This document shows, in pieces, positions 57,551-64,000 of a stretch of 64,000 nt of DNA. This stretch comes from Streptomyces graminofaciens. Lineage in GTDB: Bacteria; Actinomycetota; Actinomycetes; Streptomycetales; Streptomycetaceae. The notes below the pieces were generated by a model. It searched no databases. It was not told the DNA's origin and saw nothing but the letters and a program-made list of their open reading frames with translations. The first letter of the stretch is position 1, and every line of letters starts with the position of its first letter. Location: assembly GCF_030294945.1 (NCBI RefSeq), contig NZ_AP018448.1, positions 6,168,001 through 6,232,000 of the forward strand, in the 5' to 3' direction. The position numbers were made by a program, and so were the translations under genes.

Positions 57551-58243
57551 TCAGCGCTTGGCCACGAACACGTGGGAGGCCACGTCCGTGCCCAGCTCCG
57601 CGGCCTCGCCGCCGCTGCCGACGAGCACCCCGCCCGCCGCCTCCGTCACGCTCACCACGGAGCCGGGCTGCACGCCCGCCCGCCGAAGCGTGTACATCAG
57701 CTGCGCGTCCGTCTGGATGGGCTCGCCGATACGGCGTACGACGACGGTCTTGCCGTCCGTGCCCGGGTCCAGGTCGGCCAGCGACACCATGCCCTCGTCC
57801 AGGAACGGGTCCGCGCCGTCCTTCTCGCCCAGCTCCTCGAGGCCCGGGATCGGGTTGCCGTACGGCGACTCGGTGGGGTGGCGGAGCAGTTCGAGCACGC
57901 GGCGCTCGACGGCCTCGCTCATCACGTGCTCCCAGCGACACGCCTCCGCGTGCACCTGCTCCCACTCCAGACCGATCACGTCGACCAGCAGGCACTCCGC
58001 GAGGCGGTGCTTGCGCATCACCCGCGTGGCGAGACGGCGGCCCTCGTCGGTGAGCTCCAGGTGGCGGTCCGGGGCGACCGACACCAGGCCGTCGCGCTCC
58101 ATGCGCGCGACCGTCTGGCTGACCGTCGGGCCGCTCTGGTCGAGCCGCTCGGCGATCCGGGCGCGCATGGGGACCACGCCTTCCTCCTCCAGCTCGAGGA
58201 TGGTGCGGAGATACATCTCCGTCGTGTCGATCAGTCCGGACAT
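57551..58243 (-). CDS. dmdR1: iron-dependent DtxR-family repressor (DmdR1/IdeR type)
   Basis: A 230-aa metalloregulator. The N-terminal winged helix (IDTTEMYLRTILELEEEGVV, RIAERLDQSGPTVSQTVARM), the metal-binding and dimer domain (HRLAECLLVDVIGLEWEQVHAEACRWEHVM, cited as parts HRLAECLLVDVIG and HAEACRWEHVMSE with the conserved metal ligands) and a C-terminal SH3-like domain are all present. It is 230 aa like S. coelicolor DmdR1 (SCO4394), which represses siderophore genes in iron-replete cells. GAGGGG lies before ATG 58243. A dre site lies 306 bp upstream in the shared divergent region, and DasR control of this gene has been reported in S. coelicolor. A full-length antisense frame overlaps it. 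Confidence 0.93.
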   Translation of the reverse strand: MSGLIDTTEMYLRTILELEEEGVVPMRARIAERLDQSGPTVSQTVARMERDGLVSVAPDRHLELTDEGRRLATRVMRKHRLAECLLVDVIGLEWEQVHAEACRWEHVMSEAVERRVLELLRHPTESPYGNPIPGLEELGEKDGADPFLDEGMVSLADLDPGTDGKTVVVRRIGEPIQTDAQLMYTLRRAGVQPGSVVSVTEAAGGVLVGSGGEAAELGTDVASHVFVAKR

Positions 58244-58259
58244 ACATGCCCCTCGATGA
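57558..58259 (+). CDS. possible antisense gene over dmdR1 (adm-like)
   Basis: An open frame of 233 codons lies exactly opposite dmdR1, starting 7 bp inside its 3' end and ending 16 bp beyond its start. The product is Ser/Arg/Thr-rich with no recognised domain. In S. coelicolor an overlapping antiparallel gene, adm, has been reported to be expressed and to influence siderophore and antibiotic production, so the conserved layout deserves mention. Long antisense frames are common in high-GC DNA, so the coding claim is weak. Confidence 0.3.
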   Translation: MATNTWEATSVPSSAASPPLPTSTPPAASVTLTTEPGCTPARRSVYISCASVWMGSPIRRTTTVLPSVPGSRSASDTMPSSRNGSAPSFSPSSSRPGIGLPYGDSVGWRSSSSTRRSTASLITCSQRHASACTCSHSRPITSTSRHSARRCLRITRVARRRPSSVSSRWRSGATDTRPSRSMRATVWLTVGPLWSSRSAIRARMGTTPSSSSSRMVRRYISVVSISPDIHAPR

Positions 58260-58376
58260 GATTCAGCCGGAGGCTTCGATTTGGGCCCACCGGCTTGCGC
58301 TGGCCCTGAACCCAATTCTTGCGCATCCCACTGACAACCGTGCCGCGGCGGTGAAACCAAAGGGTTTCGGCTACCG

Positions 58377-58411
58377 CCGAGGGGGCCGTCCGAGGGGGCC
58401 GTCCGAGGGGG
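58377..58411. repeat. 13-bp tandem repeat CCGAGGGGGCCGT, about 2.7 copies
   Basis: Copies begin at 58377, 58390 and 58403 in the divergent region between dmdR1 and the SIS gene. Confidence 0.85.
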
Positions 58412-58548
58412 TTTCGCACCCCGCCGCGCCTGAAGGCCCGGGGGAGCGGTCGGTTCGACGGGTGCGGGATCGTCGTACGTCGCCCGCGCGGTTCCCCGCA
58501 CCTCTTACGGGGCTCGGCCCAGCCCGCCCGTTGCCGTATTGACACCCC

Positions 58549-58564
58549 ACTGGTCCAGACCACT
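58549..58564. promoter_or_regulatory. DasR-responsive element (dre), ACTGGTCCAGACCACT
   Basis: Matches the known dre consensus ACTGGTCTAGACCACT at 15 of 16 positions. It sits between a -35-like TTGACA (58539-58544) and a possible -10 near 58562-58567, 48 bp before the SIS gene, so DasR would block that promoter. It can also act on the divergent dmdR1. Confidence 0.85.
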
Positions 58565-58612
58565 AACGTGAGCCGCGCTGTGGAGTGTCGGCGATGGAGA
58601 GGGGTTTCGCGA

Positions 58613-59371
58613 ATGGGTGACGGTAAGGCGGCGCTGGGCGGGCGGTTTCTCGACGCGGCGATCGGGCTGCTGCGGCGAGTGCGGGACGAGGACGGTGATG
58701 CGCTCGCGGCGGCCGGGGAACTGGTCGCCGACACCGTCGTCGCCGGCGGGCGACTGTTCGCGTACGGGGCCGGGCACTCCTCCCTACCCGCACAGGACCT
58801 CGTCTACCGGGCCGGCGGCCTCGCACTGATGAACCTCCTCGCCGTACCGGGCGCCGTCGGCGTCGAGGCGCCCGCCACGCTCGGCTCCGCCCTGGAACGG
58901 ATCGACGGCCTCGCGAGCGCGGTGCTCGACACCAGCCCGCTGCGCTCCGGCGACCTGCTCGTGATCATCTCCCTCTCCGGGCGCAACCCCCTTCCCGTCG
59001 AGATGGCCATGAAGGCACGGGCGACGGGCGTGAAGGTCATCGGACTCACCTCCGTCGCATACACCACCGAGACCGAGTCCCGGCACTCCTCCGGCACCTT
59101 CCTCAAGGACCACTGCGACCTCGTCCTCGACTCGAAGATCGCCGTCGGCGACGCGGAACTCACCCTCGACGGCATCCCCGCCCCCTTCGCCCCCGCCTCC
59201 ACCGTCGTCACCTCCGCCATCCTCCAGGCGGTCATGGCCACGGCCGCCGGATCCCTCGCGGACCGGGGCGTCGAGCCTCCGCTGCTGCGCTCGGGGAACG
59301 TGGACGAAGGCCACGACTGGAACGAGCGGATCATGCGCGAGTACGGAGACCGAATCTTCTACCTGCGCTGA
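58613..59371 (+). CDS. SIS (sugar isomerase) domain protein
   Basis: A 252-aa SIS-fold protein. The phosphosugar-binding segments are LFAYGAGHSSLPAQDLVYRA (about residues 49-68) and DLLVIISLSGRNPLPVEMAMKARA (about 119-142; SISxSGxT-like). Members of this stand-alone group are probably phosphosugar isomerases or sensors. The dre site in the promoter ties it to DasR and thus to N-acetylglucosamine metabolism. ATG 58613 has GGAGAGG about 11 bases upstream; a GTG at 58568 would overlap the promoter. It is divergent from dmdR1. The exact reaction is unknown, and a MurNAc-6-P or GlcNAc-linked substrate is an inference. Confidence 0.88.
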   Translation: MGDGKAALGGRFLDAAIGLLRRVRDEDGDALAAAGELVADTVVAGGRLFAYGAGHSSLPAQDLVYRAGGLALMNLLAVPGAVGVEAPATLGSALERIDGLASAVLDTSPLRSGDLLVIISLSGRNPLPVEMAMKARATGVKVIGLTSVAYTTETESRHSSGTFLKDHCDLVLDSKIAVGDAELTLDGIPAPFAPASTVVTSAILQAVMATAAGSLADRGVEPPLLRSGNVDEGHDWNERIMREYGDRIFYLR

Positions 59372-59553
59372 CCCGCCTCCCGGCACCCCCGGTGCAACGA
59401 TTTCGTCCAATCTTGCGGGAACCAGATGTGGGCTGGGTCACGTTCGAGTTGAATGATTACAAGAGAGCGAACGACGAACCGACGAGAACCAGCGAACCGA
59501 AGCGAACCGGCGCGCCGTACGTGCGGACGCAACGCAGCCTGCAGGGGGTTCAG

Positions 59554-61026
59554 GTGAGTGCTTCCCGGCGTAGTGGGACCACAGACGAGCTGGGACCGGA
59601 CGGGCCCGAACCCGAGCCCGGGCGGGACAGCCCAGCTCAGGGCAAGAGCCAGGGCCAGGACCAGGAGCAGAGCCCGGCTCCGGAGGAGTTCGGCGGCTCC
59701 GATCTGCTCGCCGCGCTGCTCGACGGAATGGACGCGGCGCTCTGCGCCTTCGACGCGGACGGCGTCGTCACCCACTGGAACCGCGAGGCCGAGCGGATCC
59801 TCGGCTGGAGCACCGAGGAGGCCGTCGGGCGCAGAGGCTTCGCCGGCTGGGCCGTGCGAACCGCCGACGCCGAGGAGGTCGAGGGGCGGCTGATGGCCGC
59901 CATGCACGCGCCCGGACGACAGGTCCACGAATTCGCCCTGGTCACCAAGGACGGGGGGCGGGTGCTCGTACGGACCCAGTCCGCCGCCGTACGGGGACCC
60001 GAGGGCAAGCCCGCCGGGCTGTACTGCGCCTTCAGCGAGGTGCACGCGCAGATCGATCTCGAACGGTCCATCGCCCTCAGTGAGGCGCTGTTCGAGGACG
60101 CGTCGTGGGGTGTCGTCCTCGTCGACGCCGACCTGCGGGCCGCCGTCGTCAACGCGCACGCCGCCCGCTCCCTCGGCATCGGCCGTACAGCCGTCCTCGG
60201 GCGCCCGCTCGGCGAACTCCTCACCCAGGGCGTCGAGGAACTGGAGAGCGCCCTCACCCACGTACTCGCCGAAGGCGCCCCGCCCGCACCCGCCGAGATC
60301 TGGGTCGGCGTGCGCACCCCCGACGGCGAGAAGCGGCGCTGCTGGCGCAGCGGCTTCCTGCGGCTCGCCTCGCCGCTCGCCGAGGAACCCGTACCGCTGG
60401 GCGTCGGCTGGCTCTTCCAGGACGTCACCGAGGCCAGGCAGAGCGAGCAGGAGGCCGCCCAGCTGCGCTTCCGGGTCAACCAACTGCACCGTGCCGCGCG
60501 TGCCGCCGCCGAGTGCGAGGACCCGGCGGAGGCCGCCACCGTCCACCTCGACTTCGCCCTCGCCGGCTTCTCCGACCACGCCCTCATCGACCGGGTGGCG
60601 GGCGGTTCGATGGCCGACGGCGAGGGACCGGTACGGCTCGTACGCGCCGCCGCCACCCCCTCCGGCGCCCCCGGCCCCAGCCAGCTCTCCGGCCACGCGG
60701 GCCTCCCCGTCCGCTACGGCCACGGGCACCCCGCGCTCCAGTGCGTCGAACGGGCGGGCTCCGTGCGCGCCAGCGCCGGCGCCGCCACCCCGGAGGCCGG
60801 CCGCGAGTGGGCCACGGGCCGCCAGTGGCCGCCGGACGCGGTCCACGCCCTGTGCGCCGTACTCCGCAGCCGGGGCCGCACCCTCGGCGTCGTCACCTTC
60901 CTACGGGGCGCCGGACGCACCCAGTTCGAACGCTCGGACGCCGTGTACGCGGAGGACGTGGCCGTACGGATCGCCGCCGCGCTGGACCTGGAGGCGCTGG
61001 AGAGGTCGACGGGAAACGGCGAATAG
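59554..61026 (+). CDS. PAS/GAF-domain sensory protein
   Basis: A 490-aa cytoplasmic sensor-like protein. A PAS domain begins near residue 55 (LLDGMDAALCAFDADGVVTH, ERILGWSTEEAVGRRGF, with the PAC part YCAFSEVHAQ), a second PAS is around 175-300 (VGVGWLFQDVTEAR), and the C-terminal 180 residues resemble a GAF domain (VHALCAVLRSRGRTLGVVTF). No kinase, GGDEF or output domain is present. This architecture is typical of Streptomyces PP2C-like or anti-sigma sensors that have lost the catalytic part. GTG 59554 has GGGGG 7 bases upstream; the frame is open back to 59392. Ligand and partner unknown. Confidence 0.82.
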   Translation: MSASRRSGTTDELGPDGPEPEPGRDSPAQGKSQGQDQEQSPAPEEFGGSDLLAALLDGMDAALCAFDADGVVTHWNREAERILGWSTEEAVGRRGFAGWAVRTADAEEVEGRLMAAMHAPGRQVHEFALVTKDGGRVLVRTQSAAVRGPEGKPAGLYCAFSEVHAQIDLERSIALSEALFEDASWGVVLVDADLRAAVVNAHAARSLGIGRTAVLGRPLGELLTQGVEELESALTHVLAEGAPPAPAEIWVGVRTPDGEKRRCWRSGFLRLASPLAEEPVPLGVGWLFQDVTEARQSEQEAAQLRFRVNQLHRAARAAAECEDPAEAATVHLDFALAGFSDHALIDRVAGGSMADGEGPVRLVRAAATPSGAPGPSQLSGHAGLPVRYGHGHPALQCVERAGSVRASAGAATPEAGREWATGRQWPPDAVHALCAVLRSRGRTLGVVTFLRGAGRTQFERSDAVYAEDVAVRIAAALDLEALERSTGNGE

Positions 61027-61097
61027 TCGGACGGGCCGGAGCCACCGGCGAGAGACAAGGGCTCGCTCCGCTCGACCGGGCGGACGAGAATCCCGGT

Positions 61098-61757
61098 ATG
61101 GCGATCATCCACAACACCACCCTCAAGCCCACCAAGCTCGAACTCCTCACCGACTGGCTGCCCACCCGCCCCTGGTACCGCCCCGGCACCGGCGCGCCCC
61201 GGCTCACCCGCGTCGGCGGCTTCCGCCTCGACGACCCCGAGGGCGAGGTCGGCATCGAGTTCATGGTGACCACGGACGCCTCCGCCCCCGAACCGGTCCA
61301 CTACCTGGTCCCCCTCACCTACCGCGGCGCCCCCCTCGACGACGCCGACCACGCCCTCGTCGGCACGATGGAACACGGCGTCCTCGGCAAGCGCTGGGCC
61401 TACGACGGCGTCCACGACCCCGTACTGCTCACCCAGTTCCTCGCCCTGTTCGAGGGCCGCGCCCAGGCCCAGGCCCAGAGCATCAGCGACGAACTCGACC
61501 GGGAGGTCACGCGCTCGTACACGGGCGAGGGGCTCACGGCGGCGGGCGTGACGGTCACGGAGGACATGGACGCCACCGACGTGACCCTCGCGAGCGGCGG
61601 CTCACTGCGGCTGCACCGAGTACTGCGCCCCGTACCGGACGGGTCCCTCACCCTCCCGGAGGACGTGGCTGGGCATGTCTCCGGCACGTGGGGGGCGTCG
61701 GACGGGAGGCGGGAACGGGCCCTGTTCGCCGTGGTGCGCACCGACTCACAGGCCTGA
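61098..61757 (+). CDS. maltokinase N-terminal cap-like domain protein
   Basis: A 219-aa protein similar to the N-terminal cap of mycobacterial and streptomycete maltokinases (Pep2/Mak), found here without the kinase. Patterns: MAIIHNTTLKPTKLELLTDW, IEFMVTTDASAPEPVHYLVP and YRGAPLDDADHALVGTMEHG. Such stand-alone cap proteins occur in many Streptomyces; their role is unknown, though carbohydrate or kinase regulation has been suggested. It lies 71 bp after the PAS/GAF gene on the same strand and may be co-transcribed. A hairpin terminator follows at 61785. Confidence 0.82.
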   Translation: MAIIHNTTLKPTKLELLTDWLPTRPWYRPGTGAPRLTRVGGFRLDDPEGEVGIEFMVTTDASAPEPVHYLVPLTYRGAPLDDADHALVGTMEHGVLGKRWAYDGVHDPVLLTQFLALFEGRAQAQAQSISDELDREVTRSYTGEGLTAAGVTVTEDMDATDVTLASGGSLRLHRVLRPVPDGSLTLPEDVAGHVSGTWGASDGRRERALFAVVRTDSQA

Positions 61758-61784
61758 GCAGGGGCCCTGAAGGTCCTGCGCCTC

Positions 61785-61814
61785 GGTCGGGCCGGCAATC
61801 GGCCCGGCCCGACC
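61785..61814 (+). terminator. 11-bp hairpin after the maltokinase-cap gene
   Basis: GGTCGGGCCGG (61785-61795) pairs with CCGGCCCGACC (61804-61814) across an 8-base loop, 27 bp after the stop. Confidence 0.75.
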
Positions 61815-62276
61815 CGGCGTAGTCGCGCTCCAGCAATGTTTCACGGGCATCGCCCCACGGCGGGCCACCGTGCCTTTCGGTAAGCGTGCGGGCGCATGGA
61901 CAGACATCACCGAGTAATTCCCTCGGAAAATCGCTTGAGCACCCCTGGTACCGGTTCTTAAGGTAGGTGGCACCGAGGAAGGGAGGTGGTTCGGAGCATG
62001 TATGCACACCGGACGTCGGAGGTGGCTGCGGGCTAGCGCCCGTCACCACACTCAGTGCGGTGCCGGACCCGCGTGCGATCTGCGTGCGCAGCCGGCCCAA
62101 TCTCAAGCAGTCACCCGACCCGCGGGCTCGCCGGTACGTCCGGCCGGCTCCCTCGTCGTTCAGACGAGGGGACCAGAGCCTGCGGGTCGTCTGCGTTTCC
62201 TGGGGCCTGTGACAGGGTTTCCCCTAGGAATCCTCAGTCTGTGATGCGAGGCACTTTCGGAATCTCGGGAACGCAG

Positions 62277-62282
62277 TATCCT
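62277..62282 (+). promoter_or_regulatory. -10 element TATCCT of the leader peptide
   Basis: TATCCT ends 7 bases before the ATG at 62290, so the transcript probably starts at or next to the ATG, giving a leaderless leader peptide. Confidence 0.5.
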
Positions 62283-62289
62283 TGTGATC

Positions 62290-62367
62290 ATGCTTCCGAT
62301 ACTCGTCCGACGTCGGCACGTGGACTACGTGCGCGTCACGAGCATGGGCTGTCAGCGCTCCGTCTGA
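62290..62367 (+). CDS. 25-aa leader peptide with RRxHVDxxR motif and one Cys
   Basis: A short ORF whose core is RRRHVDYVRVTSMGCQ. It belongs to a family of Streptomyces leader peptides with the pattern RRxHVDxxRVxSxxC, usually found just upstream of sulfur or cysteine-related genes, where a Cys codon near the end is thought to sense Cys-tRNA. It ends 41 bp before the oxygenase start and the ATG is immediately downstream of a -10 box. It is too short to be seen by usual gene finders. The regulatory mechanism here is inferred from the family. Confidence 0.7.
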   Translation: MLPILVRRRHVDYVRVTSMGCQRSV

Positions 62368-62408
62368 CCCCGGCCCTCCCTTTCCTTCACCTTCTCCGGA
62401 CGCATCTC

Positions 62409-63419
62409 ATGACGATCAGCACGCAGCTTCCGATCATCGATCTCTCCGCCGCCGAGCGCGGGCCCGAGGCGCGGGCCCTGTTGCGGGCGCAGCTTCACAG
62501 TGCCGCCCATGACGTGGGGTTCTTTCAGCTCGTCGGGCATGGGGTGAGTGAGGGGGAGATCCAGAGGCTCAACCGTGTCATGCGGGAGTTCTTCGCTCTG
62601 CCCGAGCATGAGCGGCTCGCCATCGACAACGTCAACTCGCCGCATTTCCGGGGGTACACACGCACCGGGGACGAGCGGACCGGGGGGCGGCAGGACTGGC
62701 GGGACCAGTTGGACATCGGGGCCGAGCGGGCTGCTCGGGTGCCGGGGGCCGATGAGCCTTCGTACTGGTGGCTCGAAGGGCCCAATCAGTGGCCCGAGGC
62801 CCTGCCTGAGCTGCGGAGCGTTGCCCTTGCGTGGGTCGATCGGCTCAGCGGTGTCGCCGAGCGGCTGCTGCGGGAGTTGCTTGTGTCCATCGGGGCGCGG
62901 GCCGACTTCTACGATCCGATCTTCGGGGAGCGGGCGCATCCGCATCTGAAGCTTGTGCGGTATCCGGGGAGCGCGGGGAGCGGGGCCGATCAGGGCGTGG
63001 GGGCCCATAAGGACTATGGGTTCTTGACTCTCCTGCTGCAGGACCAGGTCGGTGGGCTTCAGGTCGAGCGGGAGGACGGGGTGTTCCATGACGTGCCGCC
63101 CATCCCTGGGGCGTTCGTCGTCAATCTTGGTGAGCTGCTGGAAGTGGCCACCAATGGGTATTTGGTTGCCACCAATCATCGGGTGGTGTCTCCGCCGCAC
63201 GCCGTCGAGCGGTTCTCCGTGCCGTTCTTCTACAACCCCCGGCTCGATGCGCGGGTCGAGCCGCTGGTGTTTCCGTATGCGTCCGGCGCGCCCGGTGTCA
63301 CCGACGATCCGGCGAATCCGCTGTTCGCGGAGTACGGGTTCAATGAGCTGAAGGGCAAGCTGCGGGCGCATCCGCTCGTTGCCGAGCGGCATCACGCGGG
63401 GCTGCTCAGCCCCGCGTGA
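62409..63419 (+). CDS. isopenicillin N synthase-family 2-oxoglutarate/Fe(II) dioxygenase
   Basis: A 336-aa non-haem iron oxygenase. The DIOX_N part (PIIDLSAAERGPEARALLRA, HDVGFFQLVGHGVSEGEI) precedes the double-stranded beta-helix with the iron ligands His and Asp in GAHKDYGFLT (about residues 200-202) and His in ATNHRVV (about 257), and the 2OG/substrate Arg-x-Ser in ERFSVPFFYNP (about 267-269). Family members hydroxylate or oxidise small molecules, often with sulfur. The preceding cysteine-containing leader peptide suggests a link to sulfur metabolism. The RBS before the ATG is weak (CGGACG), consistent with control through the leader. Many third positions are G or T rather than C, unlike the neighbours. 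Confidence 0.88.
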   Translation: MTISTQLPIIDLSAAERGPEARALLRAQLHSAAHDVGFFQLVGHGVSEGEIQRLNRVMREFFALPEHERLAIDNVNSPHFRGYTRTGDERTGGRQDWRDQLDIGAERAARVPGADEPSYWWLEGPNQWPEALPELRSVALAWVDRLSGVAERLLRELLVSIGARADFYDPIFGERAHPHLKLVRYPGSAGSGADQGVGAHKDYGFLTLLLQDQVGGLQVEREDGVFHDVPPIPGAFVVNLGELLEVATNGYLVATNHRVVSPPHAVERFSVPFFYNPRLDARVEPLVFPYASGAPGVTDDPANPLFAEYGFNELKGKLRAHPLVAERHHAGLLSPA

Positions 63420-63435
63420 CGGCCGCCGGGAGGCG

Positions 63436-64000
63436 CTAGCGCGCGATGTCGCCGTAGCCCTCGATCTCGCGGGGGTTGCGCGGGCCGGGGCCGATGTAGC
63501 GGGCGGAGGGGCGGACCAGGCGGCCGGTGCGCTTCTGTTCCAGGATGTGTGCCGACCAGCCGGCCGTGCGGGCGCAGGTGAACATCGAGGTGAACATGTG
63601 TGCCGGGACCTCGGCGAAGTCGAGGACGATGGCGGCCCAGAACTCGACGTTCGTGGCGAGGACGCGGTCGGGGCGGCGGGCGTGGAGTTCCGCCAGGGCC
63701 GCCTTTTCGAGGGCCTCGGCCACCTCGAAGCGGGGGGCGCCGAGGTCGCGGGCGGTGCGGCGGAGGACCCGGGCGCGGGGGTCCTCGGCGCGGTAGACGC
63801 GGTGGCCGAAGCCCATCAGGCGTTCGCCCTTGTCGAGGGCTTGCTTGACGTATGCGTCCGCGTCGCCCGTGCGTTCGATCTCCTCGATCATGCCGAGGAC
63901 TCGGGAGGGGGCGCCGCCGTGCAGGGGGCCTGACATGGCGCCTACGGCACCCGAGAGCGCTGCTGCCACGTCCGCGCCCGTGGACGCGATGACGCGCGCC
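63436..64000 (-). CDS. citrate synthase family (5' end outside window)
   Basis: The C-terminal 188 residues of a citrate or 2-methylcitrate synthase. Conserved active-site blocks are visible: SGPLHGGAPSRVLGM (first catalytic His), GFGHRVYRAEDPRARVL (second His and CoA Arg), and NVEFWAAIVLDFAEVP (catalytic Asp region). The end PSARYIGPGPRNPREI is typical of the family. The frame is open to the window edge, so the gene starts beyond base 64000. It converges with the oxygenase gene over 16 bp. The S. coelicolor counterpart is, as I recall, the citrate synthase-like gene SCO4388. Whether the acceptor is oxaloacetate or another keto acid is not readable. Confidence 0.9.
   Translation of the reverse strand, partial: ARVIASTGADVAAALSGAVGAMSGPLHGGAPSRVLGMIEEIERTGDADAYVKQALDKGERLMGFGHRVYRAEDPRARVLRRTARDLGAPRFEVAEALEKAALAELHARRPDRVLATNVEFWAAIVLDFAEVPAHMFTSMFTCARTAGWSAHILEQKRTGRLVRPSARYIGPGPRNPREIEGYGDIAR

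Larger units (their letters stand above)
61758..62289. other. 532-bp upstream region of the leader peptide gene
   Basis: It holds a terminator (61785-61814), then about 450 bp with no convincing gene; an 80-codon frame at 62002-62244 is basic and without support. The promoter for the leader peptide and oxygenase lies at its end. Confidence 0.5.

Noticed and set aside
62002..62244. 80-codon frame starting MHTGRRRWLR upstream of the leader peptide
   Set aside because: No RBS or family support, and it ends before the promoter of the leader peptide. It is probably chance.
1..64000. Search for tRNA or rRNA genes and phage genes
   Set aside because: No cloverleaf-like segments, rRNA blocks or phage structural genes were recognised; the mobile content is limited to the IS5-type and TnpB elements.

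Overview
This 64 kb window is high-GC actinobacterial chromosome, almost certainly Streptomyces. Codons end in G or C, GTG starts and 4-base GTGA/ATGA overlaps are common, and several genes look leaderless. The flanks carry Streptomyces markers: an AfsK-type Ser/Thr kinase with a PQQ propeller next to a VOC protein and a TetR gene on the left, and a DtxR/DmdR1-type iron regulator beside a DasR-type (dre) operator on the right. From memory of S. coelicolor, gene order on the two flanks fits the SCO4423-to-SCO4388 stretch. The interior, about 6.3-45 kb, looks like strain-variable or accessory catabolic DNA.

Layout. 1-1.7 kb: end of a sugar-type ABC importer (permease, ATPase) and a very strong terminator. 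1.8-6.2 kb: afsK, a VOC protein (probable kbpA) and a tetR. 6.3-9.3 kb: deazaflavin-type oxidoreductase, acyl-CoA dehydrogenase (ACAD) and a divergent Ltp2-like thiolase homologue. 9.4-15.3 kb: membrane protein, YcgQ/YcgR-like pair, pyridoxamine-phosphate oxidase family protein, His-rich Tat lipoprotein (DUF3500), methyltransferase. 15.4-21.9 kb: lower-GC mobile zone with a dicarboxylate symporter fragment, secreted zinc protease, two secreted proteins, an IS5-type element, and a TnpB element that splits a GNAT gene. 21.9-45.4 kb: the main catabolic region, with DoxX, DUF35, FAD monooxygenase, ADP-forming acyl-CoA synthetase, enoyl-CoA hydratase, flavin reductase, two MFS carriers, a GlxA/AraC regulator, Zn-alcohol dehydrogenase, three more ACADs, SDR, cyclase-like hydrolase, amidohydrolase, AMP-forming acyl-CoA ligase and an EF-hand protein. 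45.5-64 kb: conserved Streptomyces functions, including a STAS/ECF-sigma/anti-sigma set, purU, SCO4402-like protein, solute-binding lipoprotein, an NsdA-type TPR regulator, primase/polymerase-domain protein, hydrolase, dmdR1, SIS protein, PAS/GAF protein, a 2OG oxygenase behind a leader peptide, and part of a citrate synthase.

The main discovery is a candidate regulon. A 17-bp palindrome, consensus TCTGACGGTCCGTCAGA, recurs at least nine times, at 8.0, 8.1, 22.8, 25.95, 25.98, 29.3, 37.4, 43.28 and 43.31 kb, with a weaker site at 37.45 kb. Every copy lies in the promoter of a catabolic gene or operon, often between divergent genes. The controlled set reads as CoA activation (two acyl-CoA ligases), desaturation (four ACADs including a short/long pair), hydration, oxidation (SDR, Zn-ADH), and C-C cleavage by an Ltp2-like thiolase homologue without the usual Cys plus a DUF35 partner. 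This resembles steroid or isoprenoid side-chain degradation, but the substrate cannot be read from sequence. The tetR at 5.55 kb is the only TetR gene in the window and is a candidate regulator.
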